A program made the position numbers and the translations under genes. 64,000 bases of DNA from positions 813,122 to 877,121 of the forward strand of contig ML133496.1 in the NCBI GenBank assembly GCA_003864495.1. Reading direction: 5' to 3'. Under the pieces are notes generated by a model that saw only the letters and a program-made list of their open reading frames with translations, made no database searches and was not told the DNA's origin. This DNA is from Nemopilema nomurai (taxonomy: Eukaryota; Cnidaria; Scyphozoa; Rhizostomeae; Rhizostomatidae). Positions 9,102 through 19,363 of the stretch are shown piece after piece (the stretch's first letter is position 1; the number at the start of each line of letters is the position of its first letter).

Positions 9102-12100
9102 TCAAAGCGCATTGTTTGAAGTGACCATGTTTTGCATCTCCAGTCTGCTCTTCTGCATGACCACAGCGGTAAGAAACATCTCCTTGATCAAAGTTGCTCC
9201 AGTTGCCTTCATGACATCCTCGTCTGGCACTTGGGCTCCTGCATTCTCTGGAAGATTTTCCTTTCAGAATAGAGGCAATTGCTTCCATTAGTTTGCACGA
9301 TTTCATAAAAATGCTCCGATGAAAATATTGGAAAAGCATGAAAATCATCATGTTATCGATTGAATGGAAAGGAGTTGGGGTCAGGTTTCCCATACTCGCT
9401 CCAAAAGGCAAATTCTTTGAAATATTTAAGCATAAGTAAAGCTATGAGCAGTCACTGATGAATCTTGAAAAAGATTGTGCTTAAATTAGTCAATGATGTA
9501 TCTTAAAAAAGATTGTGCTTATATTATCCAATGATGTATCTCAAAAAGATTGTGCCTAAAATAGTCAATGATGTATCTTACAAAAGATTGAGATATCAGC
9601 AGTTATGAAGAATATTAAAAAAGATTGAACAGTTAGCAGTAACCGAAGAATCTTGAAACTGCGTTACTTTGTAGAAAGCCTTCCCGAGAATCAATCACCA
9701 AAAGTAGGCCCATTTTTGCATTTTTAAATCGCAAATTTATTGAGAGGGAGGCAATCAAGCTCCTACTTACCAAGTACACCCTGGCTTTGGCTTTTAATGT
9801 TGCCATGGATACGGACATGTGCTGGCTACTGCTGTCTCTTGGAATCTGCCAAAGAAAAGTTTTCATAGTTTGCTTTCATTTCATTAATTTAGAAAAGATT
9901 ACTCTCTATCAGTGTTAAGTCTCTAGAAATGACACATGCCAAGATCATCATATTTCTGGCATTTGTCATAAAATTATCACAGCCTCAACGGTACAGGTCT
10001 ATGGACACTGAGGCTAGAACTATGATGTTTACAAAAATGGACAGCAATTTGGTAAACGCTGAAGTGAAATATTTAGTACTGTGGCAAAAGAGATTCAAAT
10101 ATATTCTAGAAATGCAATGGCAGAGTTTGTGCTTAGCATTCAATATCAAATAATGAAAACATTGTACTGATTGTACATTATTTGTAAAAGCAGTATAATT
10201 AAAAGGCCAGTATAAGCATAAGGCTCGCAAGTCATTTTTCAGGAGTTGCTATTCCTAGAAGAATAGGGCGAGCGACGTCATCAACTGCTTGACAATGTAT
10301 CGTTTCAAATGCCCACACGATTCTTAAGAAACATGCATATCTAGGCACACTTGCAAAGTGCGCGATCGCTATAAGACTCTATGGGGTTGATGTAACCTAG
10401 TTCCTTAACCCTTTATGTTGCCATTATTTTTGTTAACATTGATTAAACGCGATGAAAATTGGTTAGAATATGTGCTATGATCCAACAACGAACCCTAGAG
10501 GCAGATTAAATGACGTCACTACACCACCATACTCCATCACAGCCTATTGCACTTTCAATCACACAATGATTTCGCGGTTACCTGCATCTCCGTCACTCCG
10601 ATGAGAGTCAGCAACTCTAATTGCACGTTCTCCAAGCAGTGTTTTATTTCGTTTTCTTGTCTCGTGATCTCAAATGCATAAATGAGTCCCAACGGCCTCG
10701 CAAATTTCTTTGCCTGTTTGTGAACCCGGATGAGATGTTGTTGTACCTAGAATCGAAGGTCGTGGAGTTTTTCAAATGCAGACTAATCCAATGCGATGGT
10801 AATTGCCCTTCATAACTGATAATGTAACGATTGTCAAGTACTGGAGTATGGACACGAACATAGCCTTAATGACTCACCAACAGTATTCAATATATTATTT
10901 TGTATTCGTTGTATCCCGACTCATTCGTATCAGACGTTCCGTGTCGTACGCTCAACTCTTACGTTTTCGCGTTTATCTTATCAAGGTTTTATGCATATAG
11001 TTCAGGAATCATTGTCTCTCTTTCTGAAATTTTGTAGGTCAAGACCTATTGCAGGATGCGTTTTAGTGCAGGGGGAACATTTGCTACAGGGGTACACGAT
11101 TATGGCAGCCATCTTTGAAGGTAACGACAGATGAAATAGGAATAAGCAACATTAGAAAAATCATTCGCACATTGATCGAAATCCAGACTGCTTCAGTACT
11201 TCAGTGAAGTCTCAAGGAAGGAAGGAAGTTTTGACTGATGGGAAGTTTGTTATTAACAAGTATTCTCCAACTATATTGGATTCTCAAAGACTTCAAACTG
11301 CCCCCTTTCTGTCTTGCTTCTGCTCATTTTCTCAGAGTCAAGCATAACATTTTGCATCAAATATGCAGCAGGAATGTGACTTGCAAATAATACAAAATAG
11401 GTCTTCCCTTCTACATCATAACATGGATGCCTACAATTAGAAATATTAATATATATGCATAGATTGCCTGGTCTAAAGTCATCTTTCTGCACTTACCGTT
11501 AGCTTCTCGCAATTTGTGCAGTTTGGCACTAACCCAAAACTCAGTGACGTATTTTGTCTTTTTTCGAACCTTCCAGCAGTCTACAAAATTGACAAAAACA
11601 ACATGAGCAAGAAGTTTAAAATTGTATGATGCATGTTTGATCTATACTTTAAGTATTTCCAGCTTCTCACATTACAAGGTTCTCACAGCACATGTGATTT
11701 TTTCTGAAAACACAGATTCATAAATCAGAAAACTTTGATTTGACGATTTGCAGCTGCTAAAACACAGATTAATTGATCAGAAAAACTTTGCATTGATGAT
11801 TTGCAGCTGCTGTCAGCTTACTAAAAGTAAAGCATTTTCTGCTCAGTATGGTGGCTTTTGAGTTTCATGACCCTCAAAGATAGCATTTACATCCCTGCTC
11901 AGAAAGTTGGTTTCAAATTCTGTTCCTACGAGCAACGCTACAATATGGGATATAAATTAGTCTTCTCATGACGATGCCATACTTGCATTCAAAACGCATG
12001 TGCAGCAAAAAGGCGGTCGCATTTCTGAGAAACCCTGTCAAAGTTTCTGTCAAAAACGTATTACTGGATATCCATTTTGACAACTGCAACAACATAAGCT

Positions 12101-13127
12101 AACAGTTTGCAGAAAAACGATTCGTCTTGGAAGAGTCAACAAATGTCGTAATTTTGAACTCAGTAGGATTAGTAGCCTTTTGTGCGTTGACGGACAGTGT
12201 CAATAAAGTGAAAGCAATTGAAAAAAAACAAGGGCATGCTGAAGCCAACGCATTACCTTGAATTTCATTTTGCAAAGTTCCGTTTCTGTTTTGAAAGTGT
12301 GCATCTTCAACAGGGTATAGCTCAGGGCTCTGCTTTGCTGACCAAGCGCACCTTTTGCTGTTGCGATGACAACTACGCACAGCAGTGACGTCAAAGTTAA
12401 AGGACCTAGAACAGCAACAACAATGTAGATGCAGCCTTAACCAAAGCCTTTGATGAGACCCAAAAATGGGGAGGGGGGAATTGATATAAGAGACAATTCA
12501 AAGAGAATAATTCTGTAAAACACACTTTCCCAAAGGTGGAGGAAACCTCTATATCCCCCGTCTTCGGAGGCCCTGGAAATGTCTCCCAAAGTCACTTACA
12601 GCACTTCTCAACAAGAAAGCTTCAGTCTTTGAAAAAATATAACTACGAATTGTCCTGGGTCCTTTTCAAAATTTCTTATCTTACCATTGAATCGGGTTTT
12701 CTCCCTACCATAACGCAATGCTAAAAGCTAACTAAAAATCAAGCAATGAGTGTGAGCCTTATCCAATGCTTGATCGTAATTGAGCCTCAATTTAGCCAAA
12801 TATGGTTCAGGGAAGCCCAAAGTGGAAACTATATAGCAAGCAACAGCTTATTAAAACAGGGATAAAAAGTATCAAGTCAGTCTTTTCCAGAAGTGACATT
12901 TCTGCAAGAAAGGATTACCTTTGCTCTTAGCAAATATATAGTTTATATCAATCAAAACTGTTAAGACTTTAACAACAATACGAAAACTATAAAAAAAATA
13001 TTGAAGAACGAAACGTCTCCCCTGTAGCATGTCCAGTTGAAGCTCTTTCCTAGAGCTTTTTCTTAAATGACACCAAACTCCTAACTTCCCACGTTGCTAG
13101 AGAAAGATATTGAGGAAACTTACCCAT
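9102..13127 (-). CDS. Gene B: secreted four-helix cytokine-like protein (candidate)
   Basis: Six exons on the minus strand: 13127-13124, 12405-12257, 11580-11497, 10746-10582, 9845-9771 and 9245-9102, giving 206 aa. Intron phases are 1,0,0,0,0. Exon 1 is only ATGG, chosen because it is the first ATG about 104 bp after a TATATAAG box and its donor is GTAAGT. Residues 3-20 form a signal peptide (core LLCVVVIATA). Helix A (about 24-50) ends with Cys46. Exon 3 carries NTS and NCT sequons and Cys72 and Cys75. Exon 4 (80-134) holds two amphipathic helices (VQQHLIRVHKQAKKFA and HCLENVQLELLTLI). Exon 6 carries a long last helix (VPDEDVMKATGATLIKEM). Every exon has a counterpart of similar length in gene A at 42.3-44.8 kb. 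Length and exon-phase pattern recall IL-6/G-CSF-type cytokines. The protein should be extracellular; the cytokine role is inference. Acceptor choice for exon 6 is the least certain part. Confidence 0.7.
9451..9598 (+). repeat. 38-bp tandem repeat in intron 5 of gene B
   Basis: About four copies of a unit near 38 bp beginning gtcaatgatgtatctt and continuing through gattgtgctta, starting at 9451, 9489, 9527 and 9564, with decaying copies to about 9660. It lies wholly within the intron between exons 5 and 6 of gene B and is non-coding. Confidence 0.8.
11707..11811 (+). repeat. About 52-bp direct duplication in intron 2 of gene B
   Basis: Two adjacent copies share the start aaaacacagatt and the end gatttgcagctgct, with scattered changes between. 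They lie inside the intron between exons 2 and 3 of gene B. The conserved CAGCTG end is an E-box, but no function is implied. Confidence 0.7.
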
Positions 13128-13186
13128 GCCTGATGGTTGCTTTTAGTGATGTATTATGCGCTCTCAGAGTATCTTGTGCACTATGC

Positions 13187-13299
13187 TGACTCAAATGCCT
13201 AAAGCTTGTTAGAAAGACTCGATCTTATATACCCTAGAAAATGGTGCACTTTGCCCTACTGGGGAAAATTTCGGTTCTCATTTTAGAAAAAATGACTCA
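13187..13299 (-). promoter_or_regulatory. Gene B core promoter: TATA box and two AP-1-type sites
   Basis: On the minus strand TATATAAG occupies 13231-13224, so transcription should start near 13200 and leave a 5' UTR of about 70 nt before the ATG at 13127. TGACTCA, the AP-1 consensus, occurs at 13187-13193 (probably just inside the 5' UTR) and again at 13293-13299, about 62 bp upstream of the TATA box. A GGGGAAAATTTC stretch at 13261-13272 is weakly NF-kB-like. AP-1 control would suit an inducible secreted factor; binding is inferred. Confidence 0.5.
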
Positions 13300-15363
13300 A
13301 AGCTGCATCCTGGTTTCGTTTTCCTGATCGGCAGATGAACCGAACCAGCCACAGCATGTATGAAGCCCATACAGGACAATGCCGCGAGCACGTTTATCTT
13401 AATTCTGGGAATTCATTCATCCCTGGTTGACGCAGAAAGTATAAAGAACATTCATAAATAAGAAAAGGATCTAATTTGGCTACAGAAAGTGCTCCCATTG
13501 CAAGGGAAGTAACAACTGTAATTTACCAAAAATGCCTGTGGGTTTCGATGCAATAGTTTGAGCCTTTTGGGTATATACACCTATGTATGTACCACAGTGC
13601 CACAGAGTTTCTATGCAACTTTATTAAACGTCCTGGCTCGCATCGCAGTTCCGGCTTTGATAATGAAAATACCTCCACCATTTCCTTCATGTAATGGGCG
13701 AACTTGCCCTCTCATGTTTTGCCTGGAAATGGTTTCAATAAAACCGGATATGGCAAAATGACATGGCCGGTACTGGATTTGAGCTCCTGGCTTCCAAGCA
13801 ACCAAGGCAAATTAGGTATCAATGTGGACAGAAAAGCTGCGTAAATTGTTAAAATCTATTTTCCTCCATTACAGGAGAAGGAAAAGCAAAGCACATCGAT
13901 GCCCATTGAATTTCAGGGTCATGGTCGATGTGAAGTAATAGCAGAAGGTCCCGGATGCTAGTTCCAAATCTTGTTTAGCACGTGACTAGAGACCGGACTT
14001 TACTTGGGAGCATGACCTAACACTTCATTGGTTGAAGTTGTCAAATGAAGATTATTTACACTTTCTTCGAAAGCTAATCGTAGCTTAAGGTGAGTAGATG
14101 GAACGAACCGCCAGTTTTTGCCTTTGTGCCAGCCGAAGGTCCAAAACAGCACGAGCCAAAAGGAACTGAAGGATTATCCTTGTCTCTGTAGTAGGCCGAG
14201 CTCTATTTCGAATGTGGTTCTCGGAATGAAACATCGCAAAATGACGGTATACCCCTCCCCTATGACTAGTACAAAGCTGCTACCGCATCGTAGCTCCTGC
14301 TCAAGAGCACTTAATCATGCAACAGTTATCCACTGATAGTGAAACACTAGTGCTGAAACACTAGAACTAGGTTAAATGATAAACGAAAACTTGTTTTTAT
14401 TTTTGTATTGTTCAAGCAGTCAATGTGACTGTCACCTTCACAAGGTGCTACCACCTTCATCCAGAGCATAACTTTGAATAGTGAGGCTGTCATTTCAAGC
14501 GAAGCTGTACCCTGCAAATAGAAGCTATTCATGACCTAGGTATGCTCTGGAAATAGAGATTAAGCAAGAAGGTCACTGCTGAAAAGCGTTTCCGTAAAAT
14601 AGAGAGAGGTTACATTCTTTATCCAAGAAGGCATATTAGAGTTGCTTACCTCCATTCTTGTGACAACCTTGTCCCTTACAAGGAATCACGTCTGTCAATC
14701 AGTTGGTTTTAACTAGCGATAAAAAGCATCACTTTACAAAAAACTGTGAATAACGGATAAAAAACTAACGGGCCATCAAACGCTTACAAGAGGCAATTGA
14801 AGAAGTAGAAATGGTTTATTTGAAAGTAGCATGACTTGGTATTAATGACGTCTCCGTGTCATGACAGTGAAATTTGCCCGTTGCCTTTGTGTCTTTACGG
14901 AAAAGAATATTGCTGTTCATAAATTCAGCAACTCTTGATGATCGACTTGAATTGCAGGATAAAGTTTTCTGGTTTTTTCTTGAGTATCGCAAGCATTTAG
15001 AAGGTTCCATTGAGTAGTGCAGATGCTGGGATCCATTCCATAATTGCAAAGCTTGAATTGTCCAGTGGATACGCTGGCCGGTAGGACATTGACCAACAAT
15101 AAGAACATTGTCACAAGGAAAAGCCATTATAAGAAGCAAAACTTAAAGATGAGTTGGACTTTTGATGACGTTTTTGGTTGCGTCTGCTCTGAAAACAAAG
15201 AAGAAATAGCTTTTTGGCTGTTTAAAACTAATTTAAGCTTTAATTTGTAGACGGAGCGATCAACAGCAATGTAAACAAAATGCATTCTTGAGGAGCCTTC
15301 TCATTAGGCTCTCCTCAACAGAACCACGATCCGCAGTGTAATCTGCTTAAGAATAACATTGCC
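13300..15363. other. Intergenic DNA with one doubtful small secreted ORF
   Basis: Mostly no recognisable content. On the minus strand 15108-14917 is a 63-codon frame starting MFLLLVNVLPASVSTG, which looks like a signal peptide, followed by three cysteines. An alternative overlapping frame of 102 codons starts at an upstream ATG with better context, so neither can be preferred. No family is recognised. Confidence 0.3.
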
Positions 15364-15510
15364 CTAACCAAGTGGCAACGGCTTATAGTGTTTCATGGCA
15401 CGGCCAATGTAACCATCGTAAGCCTGTCTCTCTTGGCTCGCTGCGGCCATAATGTTGACAAGGGAAGTGTTTGCCTTTGCATATCCTTCGCCTTGGTATG
15501 AAGAGGACAT
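15364..15510 (-). CDS. Possible 48-aa protein, family unknown
   Basis: The frame from ATG 15510 to TAG 15364 reads MSSSYQGEGYAKANTS and ends in KHYKPLPLG. The composition looks protein-like: alanine, glutamine and tyrosine are rich and the middle (VNIMAAASQERQAY) would be helical. It could be a short single-exon gene or the last exon of a longer one, but a stop lies just upstream in frame with no acceptor between. The start context is weak. I do not recognise it. Confidence 0.25.
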   Translation of the reverse strand: MSSSYQGEGYAKANTSLVNIMAAASQERQAYDGYIGRAMKHYKPLPLG

Positions 15511-17664
15511 GTATTTGAAACAAGATCACACTTACTGAAAGTTTAGACCCAGTGGAATGGAGATGCTTGGCCAAAGAGAACTGTGCTTTTTGGTTTTGTA
15601 ATGGGTCTCAAGTTTGGCAGCCAAAAACTCTGCCTTTAACATCAAATAATGAATGTTTACTAGAATTCTGGGCCTATTTGCTGACTTTGTTTGGCCACTT
15701 GAGCATTCATTCGTCATACTTTTTCTTTGCCTTCTCTCATGAAAAGTACCAGCTGGTAAACACAATTAATTATGGTTGGAATCAATTTCTTTCATTTGTC
15801 ATTGACGTACGTGGTCTATTTTTGCCCTTATAAATAATGCTCATGTAGAATTATTCCGTTCTCGTTCATCCTTCCTACTTAGAAGACATCGCGTGTATTC
15901 TTGGATACGCGCTAACTTTGGCGCCAAATCACCCATTCAATTTTGCGCCTAAGCAGTAGAGGCCTAGCAAGTCTCGAAAAAGGCTTTTTAGCGATTTAAA
16001 GTTGAGAGTTACTATTAAACTCCACTTTCCCTGCATTTTAACCAATTTCCCTGCTCTGAGCTGGGTCTCTCATTAGTGTTCATTAGAGGCGTCCTGTTAG
16101 AACTGGGTCTCTCATTAGTGTTTTCTTCTCTCTAGATGACGTAATCGTGCTTCAAATCAAAGTTACATCACGGTCTCAACATCTGCTCAATAATAACCTG
16201 CTGCTTTGCATATTTTGAATTCCGGACTGGCTAATTTTTTGGCCCGGCTCATTTTGATCCAACCGGCCCAATATAAGCGGCAAATTAAAAACTCAGAAAA
16301 TGCAAGTAGATACTAGTCTGTAAGGAGAACAAGTTATTAAAATCAGTGAATTTTTAAACTGGGGTGACAATAATGAATTTATAATTTTGTATTTTGAAGT
16401 ACTCGCGTGTATGTTTGTTTTAAAGCACACACCCTTTTAATAGAAGTTCAAAACTTTTATAGCCTATGTCATGTTATGCTATCAGTTAGAAACGACTTGT
16501 TTCGTTTGATGAAAGACTTTAGGCTTTTGAAAATTCAAGAAAGAAAAGGCCCACAAAATTCCTACAAAGCCTACAAACACTCAATGTAGGGGGGGGGGGG
16601 GGGGAGCAAAATTCTTTTTCAGTATCCACTAAGACCACTAAGAGTTAGGTTGCTTGGAGTGGACTTAATATAGATCATTTTTAGCCAGCCCGCCAGACTT
16701 TGAATGGCGGTTGTTGATGAGCTGGAATTTTAAAAAAGACAGGACCACCTTCTCATGTGACTATTTGATGCCACCTTCATTGATACCATGGCAGAGACAG
16801 GAAAAAAGCTGTGGCTATTCTAATACAAGCTCAAACGTCCAACCCGTCAAAATATTTTCCTACCTCGTTTTCATATGTGCTCACAGCATGCAAATGGGGC
16901 TGGCGGTAACGTTAGTTTAGGAGTATTACAGTTGAGGATGATGCGACGAAGCAATTCTCGTTATACAGTGGTTTCACTTCTCCATACAACAAATGTTCTA
17001 TTTACAATTATAAACTAGTTTAGCATTACTTATACCCAAAACGGTATCCTACATAAGATGCTGCTTGAAAGTTTTAAGGGGGGGGGAAACTTCACATAAA
17101 ACTGAAAAGCTTACAGTTACTGTCGCTTAGCGATCAACAGGGAGACAAATAATTATGCATATTTGATGACCTTCTTAGATGGAGTATTTCATGAAGCACT
17201 GAAAGTGTGGACGATGACAGTGTTCTCAGCAAAGCATTTCTCAGAAAGGGGGAACGCGTGAGAAGGGCCTCTTTACTAACAATTTCGAGACATCTTCGCC
17301 TGCTTGGAAGACATTGGCTACAAACGGCAGTTATTCATCTTAGTAATAATCGTCAGCCACCATGTCGTACCATCTTATCTAATCATACCCCCGGTAATAA
17401 ACACCGATAATGTCACGTGCAAAGTCACGTGGCATCCCGTTCCTGTCGGATCATATTCTAAAACTAAAAAGATTCAACTGACTAAAATATTCACAAACTA
17501 CAACTACAAGCTGAACCCTACAAAATAGCTTTTCTAGGTCCTAAGATTTTCTAGGTTTAACAAAGTCCCAAATATACAGATAAAGCCATGAAATTAACAG
17601 CCAAGACCGCCATGAAAATAAATCTGTTCAAAGTTCTCGTCGATGTTGAATGATTTGTTTGGAA
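15511..17664. other. Intergenic DNA, no supported gene; poly-G run
   Basis: Short frames on both strands show no domain or consistent splice structure. A homopolymer of 16 G lies at 16589-16604. The last part is the 3' flank of the minus-strand HES-type gene. Confidence 0.4.
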
Positions 17665-19363
17665 TTAGATATCTAGAAATGAGCACATGGGTGGTAATGT
17701 TCCCGCCATTTCCTCGATCTCGTCGCTTTCCCTTGGTGACAGCTCATTCACTTCCAAGTTGATGCTGGCACTCACTGCCTTACCGAAGCCCGTCTCCAGG
17801 CCACTGGCCTCGCAAAACACACTGTCAAACATGTCGAAGCTTGAATCAGAAGGAGGCTGCAGCGGAATACCAAAACTACTGCCCTCCGAGCAAGTGCTGG
17901 CTGGACTCGCAGCGGATCCTACGCTCGAAAGCGAGACTCGATTCGACAACGAGACGCTTATTGGGCTGGAATTCCGCGCACTGGTGTCTAGGGTCATGGA
18001 ATTCATATTCACTTGCTGCAAAGGCTGACGCTGAATCTTCGGTAGTGGTATTTTGCCACACTGCGAGGACGCATTATAGACATTTTGATTCTGTTGTTGC
18101 TGCTGTTCTTGCTGGTGCGTTGCCACTTCTTCCCTCGAAGAGTTCTCGTCCTGCTTTTTGACGCCGCACAAAATGGTGGCCATGCCTGCCAACAACTTTG
18201 CTTTATCTTCGGCCTGAATGTTGTCCAGCGAAATGAGAAACTGCACGAATTCGCTCACACATTGGTTGTAGCCCGAGCGGAAATTGGGGTTCTGTTGGTA
18301 TTCTAAAATTCAATTTAAGCCATCTTGAGCTCTTTTGTTGTCCAACGGTAAGAAGTAAAGACGGCCAAACAGTGTTTGCAGCAAAGGCTTATAGCAAAAG
18401 TGTTAAGTGCTTAAATCTGAAGTCAGATACAACGGCATGGCCACTGGAGCATGCGTTTAGGCTAAGGCTAGCACTCTTATTATTACTTAAAATGTTTGTC
18501 AACAGGGTATCAAAAACTATTTGGAAATGAATAATTCCGACTTATTTAAATAATTAACATTAATTATGCAGTTGCTGACGTGCTATGCAACAATATGCAT
18601 CATGCTCCTTCGCAGCTTGGAACAACTTTGAGAAAGCTCAGAACGTGCGCAAGAAATGCTCCTCCACACAGGCAAATGGAGTTGCCAAGTCAAAAGGAAA
18701 CGCAGAAGTACCTTTGGTTCTTGAGCTTCGGACGTAGTTGACTGTAGCTTCGAGGACGTCAGCTTTGTCGACTTTTTCATTCTAAAGTGAGAATTTAGGC
18801 CGGTTATAATCTTGGTTATTGAAAGGGTGCGTAACCAAAAGAAGTTTGTCGTCATTCTGTGGGTTCACTCATTCTTTACCGACAATGCGATTAAATTTTG
18901 ACAAGGACTATCATTTTAAGGGAAGCAATAATTTTTTCATTAATTGTATATCTCTTACAACAGTTAAGGTGACAGCCATTTTAGATCGGGGGATGATGTT
19001 TTGCTTGGGGCTTGGAATGATGAAGGACGGAGACAAATATATTGAGCAACTGGTCAAACAGACAAGGAAATATGAAAAAGAGGTTAACTTCACAAGATCA
19101 CCCCTTACTGCTGAATTCACACCCAATGACCTCGTTTCGGTTTCGATTCACAGAACCTCCTTCCCGCAAGATAGTCTTCCCGAAAGTTTTAAACACGAAG
19201 CAGCAACAACAAGTCTTAAAAGCCTTAACTAGTCTGGGCGCATCAACAACCGTCGCAGAATGAGACTCACCCGTTCATCATCCTTACAGACCATGCCCTT
19301 GAGCTCGTCCAGTGCAGAATTGATTCTCTCTCGCCGGACTCTCTCTGTCTTCTGCTTCCTTGA
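17665..19363 (-). CDS. Divergent HES-type bHLH-Orange protein (5' exon not found)
   Basis: Three exons resolved: 19363-19271 (31 codons), 18781-18712 and 18302-17665, with good GT/AG borders, encoding 266 aa without the start. The first opens with basic region and helix 1 (SRKQKTERVRRERIN, ALDELKGMV). The second holds helix 2 (KVDKADVLEATVNYV). The third begins with an Orange-type segment (NPNFRSGYNQCVSEFVQFL) and continues as a Ser/Gln-rich tail with a polyglutamine patch. The two introns after helix 1 and helix 2 are phase 0 and phase 1; the phase-1 intron matches the other HES gene. Two departures: the basic-region proline is glutamine here, and the C terminus ends CSFLDI with no WRPW. DNA preference and corepressor use may therefore differ. 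A short coding exon containing the ATG should lie upstream of 19363; I could not locate it with confidence. Confidence 0.85.

Noticed and set aside
11271..11492. 73-codon minus-strand frame (HPCYDVEGKTYFVLF...) as an exon of gene B
   Set aside because: It follows a possible acceptor but only in phase 2, while exon 3 of gene B ends in phase 0. The segment at 10746-10582 joins in phase and matches gene A exon 4 in length.
14816..15139. Small secreted protein upstream of gene B, perhaps a third cytokine-like copy
   Set aside because: The signal-like frame (MFLLLVNVLPASV...) competes with an overlapping frame, lacks phase-1/phase-0 borders and has no matching downstream exons.
15532..15765. 77-codon minus-strand frame ending at a GTAAGT donor
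   Set aside because: The donor would leave phase 2, no partner exon in phase was found, and the peptide has no recognisable features.
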